From: Bacteroidales bacterium
GTDB lineage: Bacteria; Bacteroidota; Bacteroidia; Bacteroidales; UBA932
Length of the DNA stretch: 33,759 nt
Assembly (NCBI GenBank): GCA_016285455.1
Contig: JAEEQS010000008.1
Span: forward strand, 68,449 to 102,207
Direction of reading: 5' to 3'
The notes beneath the pieces were generated by a model, which was not told the origin of the DNA, did no database searches, and was given only the letters and a program-made list of their open reading frames with translations. The position numbers and the translations under genes are program-made. Below, piece by piece: positions 24,476 through 31,633 of the stretch; the stretch's first letter is position 1, and each line of letters opens with the position of its first letter.

Positions 24476-25006
24476 ATGAAACATTACTTTTTGGTGGCTT
24501 TCTTTTCATTAACGGCGTTATTCCTAATCTCTTGTGGGAAATCAGATAAAGAATCAAATAAAGAATCAGATAATTTGGGCTTTTTAGAAATAAACGGAAA
24601 AAAATATTATGTTTTTCCAATGTCAACAACAGCAGAGTATTATCATTATTCAGAATCTTGTAATATAAGAATAACGCTTTCTACTACATTAGAAAATGTT
24701 ACAGATATGGCAACATTATTTTTTTATTATGAAAGTTCAACATGTACCCAAAAGGGAGATATAATTTCTAATATGTTATTAACGAGTTTTCTCGATTTTT
24801 CAAATGATAAGATTCTTCCTAATATTGACTATAATTTTGGCACATACAGTGAACATCTAAGCGGTAATCTCAAAATTGAAAATATCAGTAAAGGAAAGAT
24901 AACGATGTCTTTTAATAATTACAAAGAAAAACTACCCGATAGTTTAGGCGAAGAACAATTATTGATAAAAGGGAACATTACAATTCCTTGGAAAGAAATT
25001 AAGTAG
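24476..25006 (+). CDS. Hypothetical lipoprotein of the element
   Basis: 176 aa. Signal peptide with lipobox FLIS|C20, a short Lys/Ser/Glu linker (GKSDKESNKES), then an all-beta domain of about 140 residues with no recognised family (LEINGKKYYVFPMS near the start; LKIENISKGKITMSFN near the end). Very low GC compared with the chromosomal lipoproteins, consistent with transfer. Probably exposed on the outer membrane (inference). Confidence 0.7.
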   Translation: MKHYFLVAFFSLTALFLISCGKSDKESNKESDNLGFLEINGKKYYVFPMSTTAEYYHYSESCNIRITLSTTLENVTDMATLFFYYESSTCTQKGDIISNMLLTSFLDFSNDKILPNIDYNFGTYSEHLSGNLKIENISKGKITMSFNNYKEKLPDSLGEEQLLIKGNITIPWKEIK

Positions 25007-25079
25007 GAACAATCTTTTCGTTCTATCTTTTGAGAAAAGGAAAAGCAAGATTAATGTATTATTTTCATCAGTATTTTTA

Positions 25080-25703
25080 TTATTCAAATTCTTTCTTCAA
25101 TCTTTGAACGGTACTGATACCCACATTACATAGTTTTGCGGTATCACGAATAGAGCAACCTTTCTTGAGATAGCGGAGAACATCGGCATGCTTTTCAGCG
25201 CGGCGTTCTCTGCTTTCTTTTGAGCCCGTTTTACGCCCCATTTTAACGCCTTTTGCCTTTGCCTGCTCTCTGCCCTGATGCAAGCGAAAATAGATATTCT
25301 CTCGCTCTTTCTCGGCACAGAATCCGAGACAACTTATGTAGATGGCCATGATTGAATTTACTTTGCCATCTTGGAACAATCTCAACCCTTCTTTCTCAAA
25401 GAACAAATCTATCTTCTTATCAACGCAGAATTTGATTGTCTCAAGCACTTCCCATATTGCCCTGCCACACCTTGAGAGTTCGCTGAACATAATCATATCT
25501 ATCCCATTGCTTACCGCCTCGTTGAGGCAACTTGTAAGAACGGCTCTTTCCTTGTTGATTGTGGCTCCGCTAATATGCTCTCTGTAGATACCTGCGATTT
25601 CATAGCCCATTGTGCTGGCTATGTCGGTAAGTGAATTAACCTGCCTGTCGGTACTCTGTCTGTCGGTGGTGCTGGACACCCTTGCGTAGATATATGCTTT
25701 CAT
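25080..25703 (-). CDS. Small serine recombinase (resolvase/invertase family)
   Basis: 207 aa, full length for the Pin/Tn3-resolvase class. The catalytic domain has Ser10 in YARVSS, GYREH-type strand (GIYREHISGATINKERAVLT), MIMFSELSRCGRA with the conserved Arg, and EKERENIYFRLHQG leading into the E-helix. The C-terminal HTH reads CSIRDTAKLCNVGISTVQRL. It catalyses resolution or inversion between short sites. Three TTGAACAC repeats and an inverted repeat lie directly upstream (25721-25834) and could be its site or operator. It is distinct from the large integrase. Confidence 0.9.
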   Translation of the reverse strand: MKAYIYARVSSTTDRQSTDRQVNSLTDIASTMGYEIAGIYREHISGATINKERAVLTSCLNEAVSNGIDMIMFSELSRCGRAIWEVLETIKFCVDKKIDLFFEKEGLRLFQDGKVNSIMAIYISCLGFCAEKERENIYFRLHQGREQAKAKGVKMGRKTGSKESRERRAEKHADVLRYLKKGCSIRDTAKLCNVGISTVQRLKKEFE

Positions 25704-25720
25704 TTTAATCTTTGATTAGA

Positions 25721-25797
25721 TTGAACACTCTTGATGGCTTGTATTCAGTATCGTTTATGATTTGTTTGAACACACTTGATTTTTGAACACATCGTGT
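25721..25797. repeat. Three TTGAACAC repeats upstream of the resolvase
   Basis: TTGAACACTCTTGAT (25721-25735), TTGAACACACTTGAT (25766-25780) and TTGAACACATCGTGT (25783-25797). The third contains the inverted repeat AACAC-ATC-GTGTT. The array directly precedes the resolvase gene, as a res site or autoregulatory operator would. Confidence 0.65.
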
Positions 25798-25804
25798 TTT
25801 CATC

Positions 25805-25834
25805 TGATACTTTTATTACCACCGAATAGTATCA
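25805..25834. repeat. 7-bp inverted repeat
   Basis: TGATACT (25805-25811) and AGTATCA (25828-25834), perfect, 16 nt apart, just beyond the TTGAACAC repeats. Confidence 0.5.
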
Positions 25835-25955
25835 ATACTTGTTTACCTTTTTCACTATACAAATATATGACAAATAAGTCTAATATGCAAATTATTTATG
25901 ACTTTTTAGTCTTTTATGTCAGGTTTTCTTTGTTTTTCTTACCTTTACTCCTGAT

Positions 25956-26204
25956 ATGGGAAAAGATAAGTTTGAAAAGAAGGTTGTCCATCTGATTATC
26001 AAAGGCGAAAACAGGGAGAGCGATATACATTCCTACTTTGGGAGTGTTGCCTGCATCTATAGCCACTATACTGAAGAAGAAATCGGCATCACCTATGGTT
26101 CTTTAAGGAACTACGGATTGTCGGAGAACAAGCCCTACGAAAACAAGAAGGTTATTATCCGACAAGGCAAACTTTGGACTAAAGACAGAAAAGATAATCA
26201 GTAA
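25956..26204 (+). CDS. Small mobile-element-associated hypothetical protein
   Basis: 82 aa, basic, soluble. It contains HSYFGSVACIYSHYTEEEIG and GITYGSLRNYGLSENKPYEN, a pattern I associate with short ORFs on Bacteroidales mobile elements. The middle looks like a small HTH-type fold (TEEEIGITYGSLRNYGL), so DNA binding is possible but not shown. 9 nt before the next gene, likely co-transcribed. Confidence 0.65.
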   Translation: MGKDKFEKKVVHLIIKGENRESDIHSYFGSVACIYSHYTEEEIGITYGSLRNYGLSENKPYENKKVIIRQGKLWTKDRKDNQ

Positions 26205-26213
26205 GTTTAAGCC

Positions 26214-26432
26214 ATGAGAAGTTTTCTTTCTATCTATCTCGGAGCAGGTGTTAGATATCTTTACTTTCGTTATATCAGACGAAACAAGAAGTCTTTTAAA
26301 ACTATTTTAAATGGAGATGGCAAAGATAGTGACCGCGATTTTCGGGAACGCTTAAAAAATTCAATTTGTGGATTTTTATTCTTATTGGCTGTGATAGCGA
26401 TAATTGTCATAATAGGAAAAATTATTAGATAA
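26214..26432 (+). CDS. Small one-TM hypothetical protein
   Basis: 72 aa. Basic N-terminal two thirds (YFRYIRRNKKSFK), then a single C-terminal membrane helix (GFLFLLAVIAIIVIIGKIIR). No family recognised. Probably in one transcript with the gene 9 nt upstream, ending at the hairpin at 26441-26471. Confidence 0.55.
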   Translation: MRSFLSIYLGAGVRYLYFRYIRRNKKSFKTILNGDGKDSDRDFRERLKNSICGFLFLLAVIAIIVIIGKIIR

Positions 26433-26440
26433 TATGTAAT

Positions 26441-26471
26441 GGCAGGGGATATTGTTATTCTATCCCCTGTC
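26441..26471. terminator. Hairpin between convergent genes
   Basis: CAGGGGATA (26443-26451)/TATCCCCTG (26461-26469), perfect, 9-nt loop. There is no long T-run, but the position between convergent stops fits a terminator. Confidence 0.55.
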
Positions 26472-27321
26472 ACTGCAAGTTTAACAAGTCTTTCCATTGT
26501 ATTTTTGTCCGTCCATCAGAGAACCTTATTACTGCAGATAGGTGGTATAGGAACATATCTGCAAGCCGTTCTTGTTCCATAATTATTTCTGGCGCTGGAG
26601 CAATTTCCCTATTGATGAAATAGTCTTTGAGTTCTTGATATGGAAGCCGAACCTCAAGCCGATAGAGCCGTTGGGGATTGCCGTGATAGTTTAGAATATA
26701 CCACTTTTCGGAATCGTTTTCAACCTCCGCTGTTTTGTTATATGCTTGAACGGTTATTCCATCACCCTTATAATCCAATGCTTTCTTTTGACTGATTGTA
26801 ATGGTGGGATACTTCAGTCTATCAAGCGATGTTGAGTACTCGAAATATACCTCTCTGAGAATAGGTTTCCTATCCTTTATCGCCTTGCCGTTGATTATGG
26901 TTGTAATCTCCTTGTTCCGCATCAATTTCTTAATAAGCGATGGCAGATTCTTGGAAGTGTCAAAAGCGATGTGTACTTCGGTAAAATTGTTAAAGACAAA
27001 GCCGATGGTTTCGGGAAACCTCAACACCTCTCGGAATACGTCAGGAGAGTAAAGAATAGGGTTGAGAACCTTGTAATAAACGTGTAAGATGTCATCATCC
27101 TTATCTGTATGGAGCCCATATTTCAGTACAGCCACTTGTTGCCCATCGGCACACACATCAAAGTAATAGCCGAACCTGTCATTGACTATTCTGTATAGGG
27201 TGTATTTGCCGATGGTGACTGAGCCGCCTATCTCCACCTCATTGAGTTGTTTTAAGTCGCTAACCTCCGCGATATAGCATATTCGTAGTTCATCTATTAC
27301 AAATTTTCCATGGGCTATCAT
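26470..27321 (-). CDS. Candidate replication initiator (rolling-circle Rep-like)
   Basis: 283 aa, soluble. Family recognition is tentative: the order of FTEVHIAFDTSKNL, a central beta region, then GITVQAYNKTAEVE and RLYRLEVRLPYQELKDYF recalls the conserved strand and Y-x-K / E-x-R segments of Rep_trans-like plasmid and filamentous-phage initiators. No classical HUH motif is visible. The start overlaps the stop of the upstream 61-aa gene (ATGA), and tandem 9-bp repeats precede that gene, as expected for an initiator near its origin. It could instead be another DNA-binding element protein. Confidence 0.5.
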   Translation of the reverse strand: MIAHGKFVIDELRICYIAEVSDLKQLNEVEIGGSVTIGKYTLYRIVNDRFGYYFDVCADGQQVAVLKYGLHTDKDDDILHVYYKVLNPILYSPDVFREVLRFPETIGFVFNNFTEVHIAFDTSKNLPSLIKKLMRNKEITTIINGKAIKDRKPILREVYFEYSTSLDRLKYPTITISQKKALDYKGDGITVQAYNKTAEVENDSEKWYILNYHGNPQRLYRLEVRLPYQELKDYFINREIAPAPEIIMEQERLADMFLYHLSAVIRFSDGRTKIQWKDLLNLQ

Positions 27322-27503
27322 TGTTCATCGGTGTTGTCTTCATTATTCTCGGGGCGATTTTCCACTGTCGCCCAATATGCCAACATACCCTGTCGAATCA
27401 AATTTTTAACCCATTCAGGTTTCTTCCTGCCTCTGGCGCTTTGGCTCAGTTTGCGTTTAGTTTCATCGCTTAACTCGCGATATTGTCTTTTGTATTTTGT
27501 CAT
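27318..27503 (-). CDS. 61-residue basic protein with NUMOD3-like DNA-binding motif
   Basis: Starts MTKYKRQYRELSDETKRKLS; LSDETKRKLSQSARGRKKPE resembles the NUMOD3 DNA-binding motif of homing endonucleases. Acidic C-terminus ending DNTDEQ. Its stop overlaps the next start (ATGA), so the two are translationally coupled. Likely a copy-control or accessory replication protein (inference). Confidence 0.6.
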   Translation of the reverse strand: MTKYKRQYRELSDETKRKLSQSARGRKKPEWVKNLIRQGMLAYWATVENRPENNEDNTDEQ

Positions 27504-27523
27504 AATCTTTAGGTTTTTCTATA

Positions 27524-27572
27524 AATAGTAGTTAGTTCAGAAAAAATAGTTGAAATAGTAAGAATAGTTGAA
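27524..27572. repeat. Tandem 9-bp repeats upstream of the Rep-like operon
   Basis: AATAGTTGA (27545), AATAGTAAG (27554) and AATAGTTGA (27563) run head to tail with exact 9-bp spacing; a further AATAGT lies at 27524. Iteron- or operator-like. The rest of 27573-27880 is AT-rich, with two copies of GTCGGGAAAG (27796 and 27855) and no supported gene. Confidence 0.6.
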
Positions 27573-27881
27573 TTTAAATTACTTCAAAGTATAGATACAC
27601 TTCTTTTAAAACACAGTTTTAAGCCAAGTATGGCAACTAGGCGGCAACGGATTAAGGGGGATAAGTTCTTCAAAAAAACGGCTTTTCATGGGGCTGTAGG
27701 GCAGAAAATAGTCTAAAAATGGAGTTGTATTTCTTGAAATTCACTCAGGAAAATAGATATGGGTAATTTTGCCGATTTTCGCCTCATTTTATATGTCGGG
27801 AAAGTATTCTTTAAGAGCCCAAAACTTGTCTAACCATGGCTGTAGTTGGTTTAAGTCGGGAAAGCGTTGTTCACCCTCCCC

Positions 27882-27912
27882 AAACGCTTCGGAAATCCGG
27901 AGCGTTTTTTTA
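27882..27912 (+). terminator. Orphan plus-strand terminator
   Basis: AAACGCTTCGG/CCGGAGCGTTT (11 bp with one wobble) with AAAT loop, then T-run. No plus-strand gene precedes it for over 1.4 kb, so it may be left over from a gene separated or lost at the element boundary. Confidence 0.8.
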
Positions 27913-27927
27913 TTCCGCTTTTTTTCT

Positions 27928-27935
27928 TAAATTTG
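27928..27935 (+). promoter_or_regulatory. -7 box TAAATTTG for the CDC-like toxin gene
   Basis: Matches TAnnTTTG, 43 nt before the start codon, just after the orphan terminator. Confidence 0.5.
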
Positions 27936-27978
27936 AAACAGAAACGCGAATTACTAAACCAACATAACTATACTAATT

Positions 27979-29700
27979 ATGAAAATCAAAAATCTTATTT
28001 TGATGGTAGTTGCTATTATGTTTGCAGTTGGTTCTCTTTCTGGCCAAGCCAGAAAAAGCAAGCTTAAGCTAAAAGAGAATACAACCAAAACTACCAAAGA
28101 GAATCAAAACTCTCAAAACAGGAACACGGGCAAAAGGTCTAACACTAAGACAGACAATCAGACCGACTCTAGAAATGGCACTGCTACAAGGCAAAATTCT
28201 AGCAATAATTCCAAGAGCGGTGAGGAAGATATCCTTACTATGCTCAGCCGCTACGAGTCCAAGGACTCTCCAGCAGCTCTTACACGCAAGATCAATGAGG
28301 CCGCTACTCCTCAGTTTATTATTGCTGGAGGTGATCTTCTCGAATTAAGGAGTGTTCCTGTAGATGTCAAGGAACAAAAGAGCACGGATCTTTTCTGCAA
28401 CGAGGGAACCAGCCTTTATCCTGGCTGCCTTGTTCACGTAAATGAAGATCTTAGAGACGGCAATGCCGTTCCTGTAACAAATCTTGGCTACGGCCGTGTA
28501 AAGGTTACTCTTGATATTGATACCGGAGGAAAGACTTCCGTTGAGGCCGAGAACTCTTATTCCGGAATTCAGGATGCTATCAGACAGCTTGTACGCCAGG
28601 CTTATAGCAGCGGATATCATCAGCCTGCACGTTCTGGCTATATCAGCGACGACTACACCAGCAGCCAGAAGATGGCAATTGACGTAGGATGTGACGTGAG
28701 CTATGCCGGAGCAAAACTGAAAGTTGAAACAACAACAACATCAGGCAGTACAAAGATTACTCATTTTGAGGATCTGTCCATGATTTACTACACCGTTCAC
28801 GTTGAGCCTCTTGATGGAGACGTTAGGAATCTGTTCGGAAAGGATACCAAGGCATCTAAAATTGAGAATGCAATTAAGAAATACGGCCAGCTTGCTTACG
28901 TTTCTGATATGAATTATGGCTGCCGTATTTATCATTTCACCGATTATGAGGCTACTGACTTCTCTTTCAAGGGATCTCAGGATGCTTCATACAGCGGATC
29001 CAGCGTATCTTCAAAGCAGGATATTACCAAGAATACTTCTAGAAAGAAAGAAAGAGTTTTCGTATGGGGCGGCCCTCAGGGTATGGTTTCCGGAATGGTA
29101 GAAGACTCTGCTACCGTAAAGAAAACCCTCAAGTCTGTAGCAAACAAGACCGGCTTCAACATCAGCTCTAAGAACCAGGGTCTTCCTATTGGCCTTAAGA
29201 CCACGTTTGTTGCATCTGGAAGGCTTTGCCAGAGAGCAACTTCCGGAAAATACTACGATGTTTCATATGTTAAGCATCCAAAGGTTGTAAGCTTTAAGGT
29301 CAGCATAAATGTAGACGGTATTGCCGGCGCACGCGTAAAGCCTAAGTTCATTTACAAAACAATGACTGTAGATCCTGTCAAAAAAACCATTACACGCAGA
29401 CAGATTGAACAGGCTCCTCTCGAGGAAACATTTGACGGCAACGGAAGCTCTATCAAGAAGGGTTGGAACTATACTATCAAGCTGAAAGACAATGAATACA
29501 TAGACGGTAATATGTATTTTGGCGTAAGGACAAGGGCTTATTCCAACAGCAAATGGAAACAAGCTATAGACGGCTTTGTTGATCCTGTTGCTTGCGGCGG
29601 AAACATCAACATCTGGGTTAAGGGAGATGTAAGAAGCAGGACATATATTGGCGTAGATTCTCCTGTAGGCCTTATCAACCAGACAAAGGGCAAGTACTAA
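27979..29700 (+). CDS. Cholesterol-dependent cytolysin-like (CDCL) pore-forming protein
   Basis: 573 aa. Sec signal peptide (MKIKNLILMVVAIMFAVGSL), then a disordered Asn/Thr/Lys/Ser-rich linker (about 28-82), then a thiol-activated-cytolysin-type body. Landmarks in CDC order: TSLYPGCLVHVNEDL (144-158, compare YPGAL in CDCs); a following VTLDI strand; a ...GIQDAIRQLVRQAY helix (197-209); AYVSDMNYGCRIYHF (306-320, compare the YVSSVAYGR strand); VFVWGGPQGM (360-369, compare the GGDP segment); NQGLPIGLKTTFVASGRL (399-416, compare the PISYTTSFL strand). The cholesterol-binding undecapeptide of true CDCs is absent. CDCLs form ring pores and in Bacteroidota act against other bacteria, often after proteolytic activation and as long/short pairs; only one is seen here. 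Its codon use resembles the chromosome more than the element. Confidence 0.72.
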   Translation: MKIKNLILMVVAIMFAVGSLSGQARKSKLKLKENTTKTTKENQNSQNRNTGKRSNTKTDNQTDSRNGTATRQNSSNNSKSGEEDILTMLSRYESKDSPAALTRKINEAATPQFIIAGGDLLELRSVPVDVKEQKSTDLFCNEGTSLYPGCLVHVNEDLRDGNAVPVTNLGYGRVKVTLDIDTGGKTSVEAENSYSGIQDAIRQLVRQAYSSGYHQPARSGYISDDYTSSQKMAIDVGCDVSYAGAKLKVETTTTSGSTKITHFEDLSMIYYTVHVEPLDGDVRNLFGKDTKASKIENAIKKYGQLAYVSDMNYGCRIYHFTDYEATDFSFKGSQDASYSGSSVSSKQDITKNTSRKKERVFVWGGPQGMVSGMVEDSATVKKTLKSVANKTGFNISSKNQGLPIGLKTTFVASGRLCQRATSGKYYDVSYVKHPKVVSFKVSINVDGIAGARVKPKFIYKTMTVDPVKKTITRRQIEQAPLEETFDGNGSSIKKGWNYTIKLKDNEYIDGNMYFGVRTRAYSNSKWKQAIDGFVDPVACGGNINIWVKGDVRSRTYIGVDSPVGLINQTKGKY

Positions 29701-29717
29701 AATTAGTACAGATATCT

Positions 29718-29757
29718 TTGACGGGGCTCTCTGAAAAAGGGAGCTCCGTTTTTTTCA
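29718..29757 (+). terminator. Terminator of the CDCL gene and right copy of the 16-nt direct repeat
   Basis: ACGGGGCTCTCT/AGGGAGCTCCGT (12 bp with two wobbles), short A-rich loop, then T7. TTGACGGGGCTCTCTG (29718-29733) is identical to 22276-22291. Confidence 0.75.
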
Positions 29758-29763
29758 TTTGCT

Positions 29764-29771
29764 TATCTTTG
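29764..29771 (+). promoter_or_regulatory. -7 box TATCTTTG for the one-TM protein gene
   Basis: Exact TAnnTTTG match 37 nt before the start codon, after the CDCL terminator, so this gene is transcribed separately. Confidence 0.65.
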
Positions 29772-29808
29772 CAGCTGACTATTATCGCGATAAAAAAGGA
29801 TTTGAGAT

Positions 29809-30639
29809 ATGGGAGATATCAGCAAAACAAAAACCTGGTGGAAAGAGTTTATCAAGATATGCCTTGCCACCACGATTTCCATTGTGTTCACGTTTGGCAC
29901 GGCGGCTCTGGTGGACAGCTGCAAGAGGGTGAAAGACCGCAAGATGACTGCTCTGATGGTGATGAGCAATATAGAGGATTATGCCAGGAGCCTGGATAAT
30001 ATGGCCAAGGTTATGGCCCGTAAAGACACAGTTGCGGCCTGGCTGCTGAGCCTTCCGGAAGAGGATGTGAAGAAGGCGGATCCGGCATATTTCTCAGAGC
30101 CTATCAGGGAGGTGATTTTCCTGCAGGTTCTTTCTCACGACAAGACAGCCGAAAGCATCTTCAGCAGCAATATGGACACGTGGAAGAATATGGGCAACTT
30201 CCGTTTCATAGACAATGTGGGAGACTGTTTCTCCAATATGAACTGGATGGAAGACTACTGGAACCGCCAGGTGGAAGAGGCGGAGACTATGTTCCTAAGA
30301 GTGCAGAAAGAAGCGGAGCAGAACTCCGACCACCTTATAGTCAGGCTGTTAAAAGACCAGGATATGCGTCTGTATCTGAACAGGATTCACTCCATAGCTG
30401 TGTGGTTTGAGGGCAATGCCATAACTTACAGGCAGATGAACCGCGTCAATATGCAGCTGTTGAACATCTCCGAAAAAGAGGTGATGGACTTTACGGATCA
30501 GATGAAAGACAAGATGGATTTGGAGGTAGAAGAAGATCCTTATAAAGACTTGGAACGAGGCCTCCTGAATCCGGATAGTCTTGAAACTATAAAGCCTTAC
30601 AAGCAGAAGCTGGACAGTCTTCTTTCTCAGCGACAGTAA
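29809..30639 (+). CDS. Hypothetical one-TM protein with helical domain
   Basis: 276 aa. One N-terminal membrane helix (about 15-33, ICLATTISIVFTFGTAALV) followed by an almost wholly alpha-helical soluble region rich in Met, Asp, Glu and Lys. I recognise no named family. Topology suggests an inner-membrane anchor; which side the soluble part faces is unclear, since charges on both sides are mixed. It sits beside the CDCL gene but has its own promoter and chromosomal codon use, so an immunity role is only a guess. Confidence 0.75.
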   Translation: MGDISKTKTWWKEFIKICLATTISIVFTFGTAALVDSCKRVKDRKMTALMVMSNIEDYARSLDNMAKVMARKDTVAAWLLSLPEEDVKKADPAYFSEPIREVIFLQVLSHDKTAESIFSSNMDTWKNMGNFRFIDNVGDCFSNMNWMEDYWNRQVEEAETMFLRVQKEAEQNSDHLIVRLLKDQDMRLYLNRIHSIAVWFEGNAITYRQMNRVNMQLLNISEKEVMDFTDQMKDKMDLEVEEDPYKDLERGLLNPDSLETIKPYKQKLDSLLSQRQ

Positions 30640-30693
30640 AAAGAATCAAAAAGAAAATATAATATTGTATCTTTACTCTGCTATTGAAACGAG

Positions 30694-31611
30694 ATGAAGA
30701 CGCTCACGGTTTTTACTCCGGCATACAACAGGGCTCACACCATCGGGAGGACCTACGAGAGCCTGCTAAGGCAGACTTGCAAGGACTTTGAATGGCTGGT
30801 GGTGGACGACGGCTCCACTGATAACACCAGGGAACTGGTGGAAGGCTGGATGCAGGAGGGAAAGATACCCATCCGTTACATCTGGCAGAAAAACCAGGGT
30901 ATGCACGGGGCGCACAATACCGCATACGCCAACATTTCAACCGAGCTTAACGTCTGCATAGATTCCGACGACTATATGCCGGATGACGCTGTGGAGATAA
31001 TCGTTTCTTTCTGGAAGAATAACTATCGCGATGAAGACAAAGACCGCATTGCGGGTATCATCGGTCTGGATGCGGACACTTCAGGCAATGTGCTGGGAGC
31101 GGAGTTTCCTCAAGATTTAAAGGAGACCACTCTCCGCGATTATTATGAGGTGCTTGGTGGATCGGGAGACAAGAAACTGGTTTACAGGACGGAAGTGGTG
31201 AAGAAATATCCGCCTTATCCACTGTTCGAGGGAGAAAAATACGTGGGGCTGGCACTGCTTTACAACATGATAGACGAGGACTACAAACTGCTGGTCTGCA
31301 ACCAGGTGATGGTGAATGTGGACTACCAGCCGGAAGGCTCTTCTTTCAGCATGTGGAAGCAGTACTGGAACAATCCTAAGGGTTTTGCTCATTTCCGGAA
31401 GTTTGATATGCAGCACGCCAAGAGCTTCAAGCGCCGCTTTCAGCTCAACGTTCATTACGTGAGCCACTCCATCAGAAGTGGCAACAAGCATTTCATAAAG
31501 GAATCGCCGAGGAAACTGCTTACCGTTCTGGCGCTTCCTTTCGGATGGGGGCTGTACCTTGTCAACCGGCGCAAGATAAAGAGGGGTGCGCAGTTCAAGT
31601 TTTCAAAATGA
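30694..31611 (+). CDS. Family 2 glycosyltransferase
   Basis: 305 aa. GT-A fold: start TVFTPAYNRAHTIGRTYESL, nucleotide-binding WLVVDDGSTDNT (about 34-45), and the metal-binding DxD-like NVCIDSDDYMPDDAVE (about 87-102). The C-terminal part (about 220-305) is basic and ends with a weak hydrophobic segment (LLTVLALPFGWGLYLVNRRK). Transfers a sugar from a nucleotide donor to a surface glycan or lipid acceptor; specificity cannot be read. A weak promoter (TATCTTTA at 30668) precedes it, and the DUF308 gene follows 22 nt later, possibly in one operon. Confidence 0.92.
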   Translation: MKTLTVFTPAYNRAHTIGRTYESLLRQTCKDFEWLVVDDGSTDNTRELVEGWMQEGKIPIRYIWQKNQGMHGAHNTAYANISTELNVCIDSDDYMPDDAVEIIVSFWKNNYRDEDKDRIAGIIGLDADTSGNVLGAEFPQDLKETTLRDYYEVLGGSGDKKLVYRTEVVKKYPPYPLFEGEKYVGLALLYNMIDEDYKLLVCNQVMVNVDYQPEGSSFSMWKQYWNNPKGFAHFRKFDMQHAKSFKRRFQLNVHYVSHSIRSGNKHFIKESPRKLLTVLALPFGWGLYLVNRRKIKRGAQFKFSK

Positions 31612-31633
31612 AAAGAATTATAAATAACAAGAT

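Larger units (their letters stand above)
22276..29733. mobile_element. Integrated element next to tRNA-His (right end uncertain)
   Basis: Contains a large serine integrase fused in frame into the tRNA side, its small partner, a resolvase with repeats, small ORFs and a Rep-like operon, in AT-richer DNA than both flanks. The outer limits given are the 16-nt direct repeats TTGACGGGGCTCTCTG. If those repeats are only similar terminators, the right end is more likely near 27.9 kb, where base composition returns to the chromosomal level and an orphan terminator sits. No relaxase or conjugation gene is seen. Confidence 0.5.

Noticed and set aside
27834..27880. Sequence TGGCTGTAGTTGGTTTAAG resembling the 5' part of tRNA-His
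   Set aside because: Lacks the D-stem CTCA and all other tRNA arms; similarity is too short to claim an att copy or a tRNA relic.
29713..29720. TATCTTTG right after the CDCL stop codon
   Set aside because: Lies upstream of the CDCL terminator, so a transcript from it would end at once; the box at 29764 is better placed.
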